A stretch of DNA of 64,000 bases from an uncultured Bacteroidales bacterium (GTDB lineage: Bacteria; Bacteroidota; Bacteroidia; Bacteroidales; Muribaculaceae): contig CACYAW010000004.1 in the NCBI GenBank assembly GCA_902772455.1, positions 1 through 64,000 on the forward strand, written 5' to 3'. A program made the position numbers and the translations under genes. The notes under the pieces are model-generated. The model searched no databases. It worked only from the letters and a program-made list of their open reading frames with translations, and was not told the origin of the DNA. The stretch's first letter is position 1, and every line of letters starts with the position of its first letter. Below, piece by piece: positions 51,005 through 59,718 of the stretch.

Positions 51005-52264
51005 TTATCTGATTTTCAGCGTCACAAACGTCAAGGCTGCCAGCAGGATGCTCACCAGGAAGAAGCGCATCACGATTTTGGCCTCGGGAATGCGGTGGTC
51101 TGGGGTCTTGATCTTGTAATCCCAGGTAAGTTTTTCGGGATCAGCCGTGAAATGGTGATGAAGGGGCGTCATCTTGAATAGACGCATGTTCTTGTTCTTA
51201 TGACGCTTGACATACCACACCTGCATGATCACCGACAGCTCCTCAATGAGGAAGATGCCGCACAACAGGGGAATCAGCCACTCCTTGCGGATGAGCACGG
51301 CAAACACAGCGATGATGCCGCCCAAGCACAGGCTACCGGTGTCGCCCATGAAGACTTGGGCCGGATAGGAGTTGTACCACAGGAAGCCGATGGTGGCCCC
51401 GATAAACGCTGCCGCATACACTACCAGTTCGCTGCTATCCGGAATGTACATGATATTCAGGTAGGATGAATAGATGACGTTACCTCCCAGATAGCACATG
51501 ATGGCTAGGGCTACCCCGATAATCGCCGATGTGCCTGTCGCCAGGCCGTCAACACCGTCGGTCAGGTTGGCGCCGTTGCTCACTGCAGTGATGACAAAGA
51601 TGGTCACCAGGATGAACAGGATCCAGCCGCCCAGCTGCTTGTGCTTGCCCATCCACTTGGTGAAATAGGCGTAATCAAAGTTGTGGTTTTTAACAAAGGG
51701 CAACGTGGTCTTGGTTGCCTTCACCGCCTGTGACTTGTGCACCTCGACGAGCTCAGGCGTCTCGTTGCGGTTCGTCACATGAACGTTCTCGTTCATCACG
51801 ATGGCGGGGCTCAGGTACATGGTCAGGCCCACGATGAGTCCCAGACCCACCTGGCCCACAATCTTGAACTTGCCCTTGAGGCCCTGCTTGTTGTGGTGGA
51901 AGACCTTGATGTAGTCGTCGGCGAAACCCAACGCACCGCACCACAGCGTGGACATGATCATGAGCAGCATATAGACGTTGTTGAGCTTACCCAGCAGCAG
52001 GCACGGCACCAGAATCGAGATGATAATGATGATACCGCCCATCGTGGGAGTGCCCTGCTTGGCCGAGTTGCCACCCAGCTTCTCCTCTCGCTCCTTGTCG
52101 CACATCTGGCGGCTCTTGAGCTTGAAGATGATGCGGCGACCGATGACGATGCCGATGAACAACGACAGGATGAATGCAAATCCCGACCTGAAAGTGATGT
52201 ACTCGAACAGGCGGGCACCACTCACGTGGTATTGCTGCAGATAATGGAAAAGATGATATAACAT
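51005..52264 (-). CDS. mraY: Phospho-N-acetylmuramoyl-pentapeptide transferase
   Basis: 419 residues with ten membrane helices. It forms lipid I by moving phospho-MurNAc-pentapeptide to undecaprenyl phosphate. Conserved sites: AKQGTPTMGGIIII, CGALGFADDYIKVFHHNKQG (Asp pair), GANLTDGVDGLATGTSAIIG, FMGDTGSLCLGG and the histidine motif KMTPLHHHF. A hydrophilic insert at about 150-200 (VHVTNRNETPELVEVHKSQA) separates helices; it is a familiar feature of Bacteroidetes MraY. Confidence 0.97.
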   Translation of the reverse strand: MLYHLFHYLQQYHVSGARLFEYITFRSGFAFILSLFIGIVIGRRIIFKLKSRQMCDKEREEKLGGNSAKQGTPTMGGIIIIISILVPCLLLGKLNNVYMLLMIMSTLWCGALGFADDYIKVFHHNKQGLKGKFKIVGQVGLGLIVGLTMYLSPAIVMNENVHVTNRNETPELVEVHKSQAVKATKTTLPFVKNHNFDYAYFTKWMGKHKQLGGWILFILVTIFVITAVSNGANLTDGVDGLATGTSAIIGVALAIMCYLGGNVIYSSYLNIMYIPDSSELVVYAAAFIGATIGFLWYNSYPAQVFMGDTGSLCLGGIIAVFAVLIRKEWLIPLLCGIFLIEELSVIMQVWYVKRHKNKNMRLFKMTPLHHHFTADPEKLTWDYKIKTPDHRIPEAKIVMRFFLVSILLAALTFVTLKIR

Positions 52265-52289
52265 ATCCTGGCTATTTGTTGGTTAATAA

Positions 52290-53753
52290 TCACTTGGTTT
52301 CGTGGGCAAACACTTCAAGGACTTCTTCGCGGTCATCGAAGTGATGCTTCACATGGTTAATTTCCTGATAGTCCTCATGGCCCTTGCCCGCAATCAGCAC
52401 GACGTCACCGGCGTTGGCCAGCTGGCACGCTGTGCGGATAGCCTGACGGCGGTCGGTAATGGTCAAGGTAACGGGGCGCTTGTCATCGGGCAGTCCCACC
52501 TCCATCTGGCGCAGGATTTCATCAGGATCCTCGGTACGGGGATTGTCGCTGGTGAGGACAACACGGTCGCTGCGAACGGCAGCCTCTCGTGCCATGATGG
52601 GACGCTTGCCCGAGTCGCGGTCACCGCCACAGCCACACACGGTGATGATGTGCCCATTGGTGCCCACCACCTCGCGGATGGTGTCAAGGACATTGACTAG
52701 GGCATCAGGGGTGTGGGCATAGTCCACGATGGCGGTGTAGCCTCGCTGTGAACGCAGGGTCTGGAAACGGCCTGCTACAGGTTCGAGCAGACTCATCTTG
52801 ACCAGTGTCTCCTGCGGGTCAAAGCCCAACAGCAAGGAGGCGCCATAGACCGACAGCAGATTATAGGCATTGAAACGCCCGGTGAACATCACCTCCACCT
52901 GGTTGCCGTTGAGCTCCAGTGTGGTGCCGTCGAGACGTGACTCAACGATGCGGCCCTTGAAGTCGGCGATGGAGCGCAACGAGTAGCGGTATTTGTCGGC
53001 AGCGGTGTTCTGCAACATCACTTCGCCCACCTTGTCATCGGCATTGACCAGGGCAAAGGCGCCCTTGGGCAACGCGTCAAAGAACATCTTCTTGGCGGCG
53101 ATATAGTTGTCCACGGTCTTGTGGAAATCCATGTGGTCGCGCGTCAGATTGGTGAAGATGCCGCCCGCAAAGGTGATGCCCTCGATGCGGCGCTGAACAC
53201 AGGCATGCGAGCTCACCTCCATAAAGGCATATTCGCACCCGGCCTGCACCATATCGTGCAGCAGGCGGTTGAGCGTCAAGTGGTCGGGCGTGGTTTGCTT
53301 GGCAGGTTGCTCCTCGGTGTCAATGATGTTCTTGACAGTGGAGAGCAGGCCCGCCTTATGGCCCATGAGACGAGCCATCTCGTAGAGCAATGTCGCTGTC
53401 GTGGTCTTGCCGTTGGTACCGGTGACACCCACCAGCCGCAAGGTCCTTGACGGATGGTCAAACCACTCGTCGGCAAGATGTGCCAGCGCGATGACGCTGT
53501 TCTCGACCTGGATATAGGTGACCGACGGGTTCAGGGTCTGGGGCATGTCCTCACACACGATGGCACGCGCGCCGGCAGCTGCCACATCACCGATGAAACG
53601 GTGGGAGTCCACAGCGACGCCCTTCACGGCAATGAACAGGACGCCCTCACGCGCCTGACGCGAGTCGTTGATGACGTCGGTGATGTCGATATCGGTGTTA
53701 CCCACCACTTGCAGCGGGTTGATGGATGTTAGCAGTTGTGATAATTTCTTCAT
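52290..53753 (-). CDS. murE: UDP-MurNAc-L-Ala-D-Glu:meso-diaminopimelate ligase
   Basis: 487 residues. The ATP loop is VGVTGTNGKTTTATLLYEMA; the carbamylated-Lys region and FTNLTRDHMDFHKTVDNYIA follow. The substrate signature in the C-terminal domain is LTSDNPRTEDPDEI: DNPR marks meso-diaminopimelate enzymes, against DDNPA/DxxR variants for L-Lys enzymes. The wall is therefore predicted to be of the mDAP type, in line with lysA lying beside the cluster. 24 bases separate it from ftsI. Confidence 0.97.
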   Translation of the reverse strand: MKKLSQLLTSINPLQVVGNTDIDITDVINDSRQAREGVLFIAVKGVAVDSHRFIGDVAAAGARAIVCEDMPQTLNPSVTYIQVENSVIALAHLADEWFDHPSRTLRLVGVTGTNGKTTTATLLYEMARLMGHKAGLLSTVKNIIDTEEQPAKQTTPDHLTLNRLLHDMVQAGCEYAFMEVSSHACVQRRIEGITFAGGIFTNLTRDHMDFHKTVDNYIAAKKMFFDALPKGAFALVNADDKVGEVMLQNTAADKYRYSLRSIADFKGRIVESRLDGTTLELNGNQVEVMFTGRFNAYNLLSVYGASLLLGFDPQETLVKMSLLEPVAGRFQTLRSQRGYTAIVDYAHTPDALVNVLDTIREVVGTNGHIITVCGCGGDRDSGKRPIMAREAAVRSDRVVLTSDNPRTEDPDEILRQMEVGLPDDKRPVTLTITDRRQAIRTACQLANAGDVVLIAGKGHEDYQEINHVKHHFDDREEVLEVFAHETK

Positions 53754-53777
53754 GTTATATATTCTGGTATTATTTGA

Positions 53778-55904
53778 TTATATGTTTCTTAACCTCAAGT
53801 TGATGCGCTGTCCACGGGCATAGTTTGAGCCAGCAGCCAGACTTTGTCCGGTTACCATACCCGAGCCGGTGAAGCCCACGCTCAATCCGGCATCCTCAAG
53901 CACCTTGATGGCCTCGCGGATGTTAAGGCCGATGACATTGGGCACGCCTTTCTGGACTCGCTGCGGACGGGCATAGGTATGCGGCGCCTGAATGCCCAGG
54001 CCGCGGCTGATGTTGTTAGTCGTCTTATCTCTCATCGAAGCGTACAGCGTGGGATAGCTCTTGCCATCTTTCGCCTTGTCCTTGGACGCCACCGAGGCAT
54101 AATCGGGAGAGCTGCCCAGCATGCCGCGGGCATACATCTTGCGGGCGATGTTCTTCAGCACCATGCCGCTGCTGGCACCGGCGCCACGGTCAGCACCCAG
54201 CATGAGCACGATACAGGAATACTTGGGATGCTCATAGGGGAAGAAGCCGCAGAAGGCTAGACGCTTCTTGGCTCCATACTGGCCCGCAGCGTTGATAAAG
54301 GCGGTACCTGTCTTGCCGGCAATCTCCACCTTGTCGTCCTGGACCCAATGGCGCGCGGTGCCGTGACTGCCCCACACCACGTCACGAAGCATGATGCGCA
54401 GTTTTTGGGCATTCTCGGGCGAGCACACCTGCTTGCGGATGTAGGTCACAGGAATGATGGAGTCGGGTTCACCTTCACGCGAGAGTTTCTTGAACAGGTG
54501 CGGACGAACAAACTTGCCATCGTTGGCGATAGCGTTATAGATGGCCAGCGTGTACAGGGGAGGAATAGTAGTGGCATAGCCATAGGCCTGTCGTGTGAGC
54601 GACAGCTTGTCCCAGTTCTTGTTGCCCAAAACGGGATAGTTGGGAACCATCTCACCGCCGATACCTGAATGGAAGGGCTCAAAGAATCCCATTCCCTCAA
54701 GGCGCTTGCGGAAACCGCCCGGATTCTGGCCATAATCCTTGACGATGAGTTTGGCCATACCGATGTTGGAGGACGTCTCGATGATCTCACGCGGGGTGCG
54801 CGTGGCAGCCCCGTGGGGACGGTCACTGATGTTACGTCCGGCATACATCCAGTCCGAGCCTGTCGGTATCGGGGCATTGATGTCGGTGACAATGCCGTCT
54901 TCAAGAGCCACCATCATCGAGATGGTTTTCACCACCGAGCCCGGCTCATAGCCCAGCACGGCGTGGTTCACGCCCTCGACATATTCGCCCGTGTTCGGGT
55001 TGCGTTCCAGGTTGCTGATGGCCTTGATTTCGCCCGTGGCAACCTCCATGAGCACACAGGTTCCCCAGTCGGCACCGCTCTCGATGCACATGTCGTTGAG
55101 TTCGTTCTCGACGATGTCCTGCAGCTGCACGTTGATGGTGGTGGTGATGTCATAGCCCTTGACGGCAGGCACACTCTCGGCACGCACGATGCCGTTAGTG
55201 AGCTGGATGCTTTGTGCCACACCAGGCTTGCCATAGAGCAGCGAGTCCAAGGCCATCTCCAGACCCGAGCGGCCATGGATGCTGGAACTGAGCGAGTCCT
55301 CGCCCACGTTGCCGATACTTCGTGCCGCCATGTCACCATAGGGCTTCATGCGGCGGCTGTGCTTCTCGTAGTAGAAGCCGTTCTTGTTCTTGGCACGGCG
55401 CAGGAACGGGAACTGGCGCACTCGCTCATACTCCTTGTGGGTGAGCATATAGGGGAACAGCCTGTAGGCACGGTTCTTGCGCGCCTTCTTGCCAGGAGCG
55501 GGATGTTTTGCCGCATCCAGGATATCCTTGCGGTCCTGCAGGATCTTTTTCTTCCACTGCGCGGCGTCCATCGAGTTGTCAAAGGCGGCCAAGCTGTCGC
55601 ACAAGGGACCGATGTCCTTCATCAGCGTGTCAATCTTGATGCCGTCGGTGAACCAGTCGATGCGCACCACATAGTATTGCAGGTTGGCGGCCAGCACCGA
55701 CCCGTTATCGGCCAACAGTTTTCCGCGTTCGGGCTCAATGGGTATGGTCTCGGTCAGCACCTGATCGGCCTTCTCGTTCCACGCGGCGGCATACACCACC
55801 GTCGTCTTGAACAGGTTCCACACGATCATCGCCGAGAAGAGCAACATGATGCCCACCACGATGCCATAACGCATGAGAATATGCCGTTTGTTGTTCTGTT
55901 TCAT
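53778..55904 (-). CDS. ftsI: Septal transpeptidase FtsI (class B PBP) with PASTA domain
   Basis: 708 residues. One signal-anchor helix (about 10-36), the PBP dimerisation domain, then the transpeptidase: SxxK motif in YEPGSVVKTISMMV (Ser near 321), SxN in ETSSNIGMAKL and KTG in EIAGKTGTAFINA. The last 60 residues are a PASTA repeat (VPNVIGLNIREAIKVLEDAG), absent from E. coli FtsI but common in Bacteroidetes and Gram-positives. It crosslinks septal peptidoglycan with FtsW. Upstream neighbour ftsL is 23 bases away. Confidence 0.96.
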   Translation of the reverse strand: MKQNNKRHILMRYGIVVGIMLLFSAMIVWNLFKTTVVYAAAWNEKADQVLTETIPIEPERGKLLADNGSVLAANLQYYVVRIDWFTDGIKIDTLMKDIGPLCDSLAAFDNSMDAAQWKKKILQDRKDILDAAKHPAPGKKARKNRAYRLFPYMLTHKEYERVRQFPFLRRAKNKNGFYYEKHSRRMKPYGDMAARSIGNVGEDSLSSSIHGRSGLEMALDSLLYGKPGVAQSIQLTNGIVRAESVPAVKGYDITTTINVQLQDIVENELNDMCIESGADWGTCVLMEVATGEIKAISNLERNPNTGEYVEGVNHAVLGYEPGSVVKTISMMVALEDGIVTDINAPIPTGSDWMYAGRNISDRPHGAATRTPREIIETSSNIGMAKLIVKDYGQNPGGFRKRLEGMGFFEPFHSGIGGEMVPNYPVLGNKNWDKLSLTRQAYGYATTIPPLYTLAIYNAIANDGKFVRPHLFKKLSREGEPDSIIPVTYIRKQVCSPENAQKLRIMLRDVVWGSHGTARHWVQDDKVEIAGKTGTAFINAAGQYGAKKRLAFCGFFPYEHPKYSCIVLMLGADRGAGASSGMVLKNIARKMYARGMLGSSPDYASVASKDKAKDGKSYPTLYASMRDKTTNNISRGLGIQAPHTYARPQRVQKGVPNVIGLNIREAIKVLEDAGLSVGFTGSGMVTGQSLAAGSNYARGQRINLRLRNI

Positions 55905-55927
55905 CTTTCCTGTTTCGTTTTTCGGTG

Positions 55928-56275
55928 TTAATTGGACGGCAGTTCAAAGGGCGGCTCCATGGGCGCCGTCAGGCCGATGTGCTTCTCTTGCATCAGCTTG
56001 GTCATTTCGCTCTCACGGATCATCGAGTTGTATCTGGCACTGGAGTTCACCAGGTCGGTCTGGGCATTGGATAGCTCGGTCTTGAGCTTGATCACCTCTT
56101 CCATGCTGCTCTGGCAGACGAACTTGTTGGCGATGTAGGCTAGAGCCATAATGACCAGGGCAATGATATAGACGGCATTGCGCTTAAAGAAATCCAGCGA
56201 GAAGAAGCGGCCCTGGATGATGTCCTTGCCCGCCTTCTTGCCAGTGGATGATGTGTAATTCCTTTTCTCGCTCAT
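55928..56275 (-). CDS. ftsL: FtsL-like division protein
   Basis: 115 residues: a basic N-terminal cytoplasmic part (about 1-32), one membrane helix (NAVYIIALVIMALAYIANKF, about 33-52) and a coiled coil (MEEVIKLKTELSNAQTDLVN) with a short Pro-rich end. Sequence is poorly conserved in this family, so the assignment rests on size, topology and position between rsmH and ftsI. FtsL links FtsQ to FtsI/FtsW. Eight bases separate it from rsmH. Confidence 0.82.
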   Translation of the reverse strand: MSEKRNYTSSTGKKAGKDIIQGRFFSLDFFKRNAVYIIALVIMALAYIANKFVCQSSMEEVIKLKTELSNAQTDLVNSSARYNSMIRESEMTKLMQEKHIGLTAPMEPPFELPSN

Positions 56276-56283
56276 GGTTGCAG

Positions 56284-57219
56284 TTATTGATTCTCGTGAG
56301 ATTGTTGTTTGTCATTCTGTGAAACGAATTCGGCGACACGCAGCTTGGCACTGCGCGAACGGGGGTTGCGCTCCACCTCCTCGGCACTGGGGACGATGGG
56401 TTTGCCTGTCACCACACGCCATGGCGTGCACACGCGGCCAAAGAAGTCCTTCTCCTGCTTGCCCTCGATATTGCCCGTACGCATGAAGTTCTTGACTAGG
56501 CGGTCCTCAAGGGAGTGATAGGTGATGATGGCAAGACGGCCGCCGGGATTGAGCACCTCCAGCGACTGCGACAACAGGCTCTGCAAGGCATCGAGCTCGC
56601 CATTGACCTGGATGCGCAGGGCTTGGAACACCATCGACAGCTCTTTCTTCTCCTGTGACGGTTTCAGCAACGGACGCACAGCGTCCACAAGCTGGCCCGT
56701 CGTGGTCAGGGGGCGGGATTTAACGATGGCCGCCGCCAACCGGCGGGATTGGCGCAACTCGCCATACAGGTACAGGACATCGGCCAGGCGCTCCTCGGTG
56801 TAGGTGTTGAGCAGCTCTTGAGCTGTGAACGACGCAGCACGGTTCATGCGCATGTCCAACGGGGCATCGGCACGAAACGTGAAGCCTCTCTCCACGGCGT
56901 CGAAATGGTGGAACGACACGCCCAGGTCGGCAAGGATGCCGTCAACGCCATCGACGCCATAATAGCGCAGGAAGTTCTTGAGATAGGCGAAGTTGCCGTG
57001 TGCAAATGTAAACCTCTGGTCCATCAAGCGGTTCTCCCACGCATCCATGTCCTGGTCCATTCCAATGAGTCGGCCCTTTGGGCCGAGGCGTTCCAGGATG
57101 GCACGGCTGTGACCGCCACCGCCATAGGTAACGTCAACATAGGTGCCATCGGCATCGACTGCGAGAGCCGCCATGGCCTCGTCCAGCAGCGCAGGTATGT
57201 GATATACAGGTGTTTCCAT
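56284..57219 (-). CDS. rsmH: 16S rRNA m4C1402 methyltransferase
   Basis: 311 residues. SAM-dependent N4-methylation of C1402 in 16S rRNA. Family motifs: VYHIPALLDEAMAAL, YVDVTYGGGGHSRAILERLG (SAM site), LIGMDQDMDA, DGILADLGVSFHHFD, RGFTFRADAPLDMRMN and LAIITYHSLEDRLVKNFM. The ATG at 57219 gives the expected N-terminus (METPVYHIP). It is the first gene of the dcw cluster here; no mraZ is found upstream, where the divergent lysA lies instead. Confidence 0.97.
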   Translation of the reverse strand: METPVYHIPALLDEAMAALAVDADGTYVDVTYGGGGHSRAILERLGPKGRLIGMDQDMDAWENRLMDQRFTFAHGNFAYLKNFLRYYGVDGVDGILADLGVSFHHFDAVERGFTFRADAPLDMRMNRAASFTAQELLNTYTEERLADVLYLYGELRQSRRLAAAIVKSRPLTTTGQLVDAVRPLLKPSQEKKELSMVFQALRIQVNGELDALQSLLSQSLEVLNPGGRLAIITYHSLEDRLVKNFMRTGNIEGKQEKDFFGRVCTPWRVVTGKPIVPSAEEVERNPRSRSAKLRVAEFVSQNDKQQSHENQ

Positions 57220-57272
57220 TGCTATCTTCTTGCTATCGAAAGGGGTTTTGCCACCCTTATTTTTTGGGACTT

Positions 57273-57280
57273 CAAAGGTA
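57273..57280 (-). promoter_or_regulatory. -7 box of the dcw cluster
   Basis: TACCTTTG on the minus strand, 53 bases before the rsmH ATG. The -33 is weak (ATTG about 22 bases upstream). Probably the main promoter for rsmH to ftsZ, since spacing inside the cluster is short. Confidence 0.5.
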
Positions 57281-57500
57281 CTGCTTTTTTTTGAATAATT
57301 TGCAATTCCAAACCACAAAAATTCAAGTTTGCAAATAAAAATTGTTAACAGGCCTTGTTAATAACTTTAATCCCATTGATTCTCAATAATTTGTACCTCA
57401 AATTTACGAAACCGAACAGCAACCCTTGTTTTGGGGGCTTTTATCGAAAGATTTTTAGATATTTTAATGATTATATACATTTTTTCTATATAATTTGTAG

Positions 57501-57508
57501 TAATTTTG
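57501..57508 (+). promoter_or_regulatory. -7 box of lysA
   Basis: TAATTTTG fits TAnnTTTG; the transcript leader would be about 120 bases. No TTTG at the -33 position. Confidence 0.4.
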
Positions 57509-57636
57509 TACTCCGAAATGGGACCGGCTACTGCCCCGGCCACATTCAAGTAACATGATTTAAGGCACTTAGCCTTGCGCCAATCGGGCACAGGCCAAGT
57601 GAATGACAAAAAAAGTGCAACAGCTAACGAAGAGAT

Positions 57637-58815
57637 ATGGACAAGACATTGTTGTATCAGCACGCATTTGACAAGGACGTTGTGCGAAGCACGGCCACAC
57701 CGTTCTACTACTACGACACGGCCCTCCTGCACGAGACGCTACAGGAAGTCAATCACCAGATTCATGGACTGCCGTTCCAAGTCCATTATGCCGTCAAAGC
57801 AAACAACAACCCACGCATTCTCAGCGAGATAGCCAAGGGAGGACTAGGTGCCGACCTGGTGAGCGGCGGAGAAATGGAAGTGGCTCTCGCAGCAGGTTTC
57901 AAGGCACAGGAAATGTCTTTCTCGGGAGTTGGAAAATCCGACCAGGAAATCATGCTGGGTATCCAGCATGACATCGGCTGCTTCAATGTGGAGTCCATCC
58001 CTGAACTGGAAGTCATCAATCAGCTGGCCTGCGAAATGGGCAAAACCGCCAACATCGCCTTCAGGGTCAATCCCGACATTGACGCACACACCCACAAGTA
58101 CATCACCACAGGCACCGCCGAGAACAAATTCGGCATCTGCATCGAGGCGCTGGAACCGGCCGTCAAACATGCTTTGACTTTACCACACATCCACCTGCGC
58201 GGCCTGCATTTCCACATCGGTTCCCAAATCACGACGATGCGGCCCTTTGCGATGCTGTGCGACACCATCAACAGTTTGCTTGACAAATTCGAGCAACAGA
58301 ACATACATTTCGAGAGCATCAACGTGGGTGGCGGACTCGGCATTGATTACACCGACCCCGACAGCCATCCCCTACCCGATTTCAAAAGCTACTTCAACAC
58401 GTTTAAGGAGAAGCTCCATTATAGGCCCAATCAGCTGGTTCATTTTGAGTTAGGTCGCGCCATCGTGGGCGAATGCGGCACACTGATCGCCAGTGTCATC
58501 TACGTCAAGGAGAGCCGCAACAAGAAATTCATCATCCTCGATGCCGGCATGACCGAACTGATCAGACCCGCGCTGTACGACGCACATCACCTGATACAGA
58601 ATTTGACGGCCCAGGGCGGGGAGCCATGCGGGGTGTATGACGTCGTCGGCCCCATCTGCGAGTCCAGCGATGTGTTCTGCCGTGACTGCAAGCTGCCCAT
58701 CACACGCCGGGGGGATCTGATCGCCATCCGCTCAGCCGGAGCTTACGGTGAATGCATGTCTTCGCGGTACAACATGCGACGGCAACCCGCAAGCGTTTTT
58801 GTCGGCAGCAAGTGA
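57637..58815 (+). CDS. lysA: Diaminopimelate decarboxylase
   Basis: 392 residues. PLP-dependent enzyme that converts meso-diaminopimelate to L-lysine. Fold-type III signs: the PLP lysine in VHYAVKANNNPRIL (Lys54), LRGLHFHIGSQIT, the phosphate loop NVGGGLGIDY, HFELGRAIVGECG and the second active-site part VVGPICESSDVFCRD with the Cys contributed across the dimer. The C-terminal SAGAYGECMSSRYNMRRQP is typical. It is divergent from the dcw cluster, whose MurE uses the same substrate. Confidence 0.95.
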   Translation: MDKTLLYQHAFDKDVVRSTATPFYYYDTALLHETLQEVNHQIHGLPFQVHYAVKANNNPRILSEIAKGGLGADLVSGGEMEVALAAGFKAQEMSFSGVGKSDQEIMLGIQHDIGCFNVESIPELEVINQLACEMGKTANIAFRVNPDIDAHTHKYITTGTAENKFGICIEALEPAVKHALTLPHIHLRGLHFHIGSQITTMRPFAMLCDTINSLLDKFEQQNIHFESINVGGGLGIDYTDPDSHPLPDFKSYFNTFKEKLHYRPNQLVHFELGRAIVGECGTLIASVIYVKESRNKKFIILDAGMTELIRPALYDAHHLIQNLTAQGGEPCGVYDVVGPICESSDVFCRDCKLPITRRGDLIAIRSAGAYGECMSSRYNMRRQPASVFVGSK

Positions 58816-58831
58816 ACCGGTTTTCATCATC

Positions 58832-58874
58832 ATGCCGTGCCATTTCCACAAGAAATGGGCACGGTATTTTTTTT
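58832..58874 (+). terminator. lysA terminator
   Basis: ATGCCGTGCCATTTC pairs with GAAATGGGCACGGTAT (one mismatch, one bulge) and is followed by eight T. It lies 17 bases after the stop. Confidence 0.88.
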
Positions 58875-58994
58875 GATTGCCACTTTGGCCACTACCAAAA
58901 GCCATCTACCTATTTTTCAGTAGCTTATCTTTATCCTGCAAAAAAAATCTGAAAATTTTTACCGAAACCTATAGCAACATCAAAAAAAAGGCCT

Positions 58995-59002
58995 TACATT
59001 TG
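58995..59002 (+). promoter_or_regulatory. -7 box of the Lrp-type gene
   Basis: TACATTTG, 27 bases before the ATG at 59030. No good -33 TTTG is found 19-21 bases upstream. Confidence 0.5.
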
Positions 59003-59029
59003 CATTTAGTTCTTATAATTAAGGTTTTA

Positions 59030-59494
59030 ATGGAAAAGATTGACACTCTAGACAAGAAAATTTTGGAGATCATCATGAATAATGCCCGTATCCCCAGCAA
59101 AGACGTTGCGCAGGTTTGCGGAGTGTCGAGAGCTGCTGTACACCAACGCATCCAGCGGCTCATCGATGATGGGGTCATCACCGGCTCGGGCTACAATGTG
59201 AATCCCAAATTGCTTGGTTACTCAACATGCACCTTCATCGGACTCACGCTCGAACGTGGATCCATGTACCGCAATGTGGTCCCTGAACTCCTGAAAATCA
59301 AGGAAGTGGTTGAATGCCACTTCACCACAGGACACTACACCATGATGATTAAAGTGTATGCCCGTGACAACGAGCACCTGATGTCGCTGGTGAATGACCG
59401 CATTCAGCACATCGATGGCGTTGCTGCTACCGAGACGCTCATCTCTCTCGAGCAGAGCATCAGCCGAACCCTTCCCATCTATTTTGATGATTGA
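59030..59494 (+). CDS. Lrp/AsnC family transcriptional regulator
   Basis: 154 residues. The N-terminal winged helix is clear (MEKIDTLDKKILEIIMNNAR, IPSKDVAQVCGVSRAAVHQR, IQRLIDDGVITGSGYNVNPK) and the C-terminal RAM domain binds small ligands, usually amino acids, in the octamer (VVECHFTTGHYTMMIKVYAR, DGVAATETLISLEQ). The ATG at 59030 follows a -7 box and gives the family start; an extension upstream would contain the lysA terminator. It could regulate lysA or amino-acid genes nearby, but no operator is evident. Confidence 0.92.
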   Translation: MEKIDTLDKKILEIIMNNARIPSKDVAQVCGVSRAAVHQRIQRLIDDGVITGSGYNVNPKLLGYSTCTFIGLTLERGSMYRNVVPELLKIKEVVECHFTTGHYTMMIKVYARDNEHLMSLVNDRIQHIDGVAATETLISLEQSISRTLPIYFDD

Positions 59495-59642
59495 CACCAC
59501 GCAAGAGCTCACCACTTCTAGGACGATAACACTACACATGACATGCCTCCCCACCGCCCCTTAACGGTGAGGAGCAGATTGATGCCTGCCGACAATACTG
59601 AAATAAAAACCACAAGAAAGAGTGTGAATCATTTTTTTACTG

Positions 59643-59650
59643 TACCTTTG
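59643..59650 (+). promoter_or_regulatory. -7 box of manC
   Basis: TACCTTTG, 68 bases before the manC ATG. An imperfect hairpin (CTCCCCACCG with CGGTGAGGAG, 59548-59575) lies upstream in the 224-base gap and may end the Lrp gene transcript, though no T run follows. Confidence 0.45.
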
Positions 59651-59718
59651 CTAAATCTTAACAATCACAACACCTGAAACAATGGTGATTATACCTATTC
59701 AATCAACACGACAACACA

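Larger units (their letters stand above)
57220..57636. other. 417-base divergent intergenic region between rsmH and lysA
   Basis: AT-rich. It holds the dcw -7 box (57273-57280, minus strand) and a lysA -7 box (57501-57508, plus strand). Between 57281 and 57480 there is no coding potential. The lysA leader (about 57515-57636) has only weak hairpins (for example AAGGC/GCCTT at 57562-57576). I looked for mraZ and for a lysine riboswitch and saw neither. Confidence 0.6.

Noticed and set aside
54669..55931. 420-codon open frame on the plus strand
   Set aside because: Antisense to ftsI; no domain, His/Val-rich composition. The same holds for 49644-50954 (antisense to murD), 46010-47083 (murC), 41548-42789 (ftsZ), 37133-38557 (lysS), 29510-31231 (PorZ-like 2) and 19111-20199 (sbcC).
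57509..57636. Lysine riboswitch in the lysA leader
   Set aside because: The leader is only about 120 bases and has weak hairpins; the lysine aptamer needs a larger five-helix junction with conserved core, not seen.
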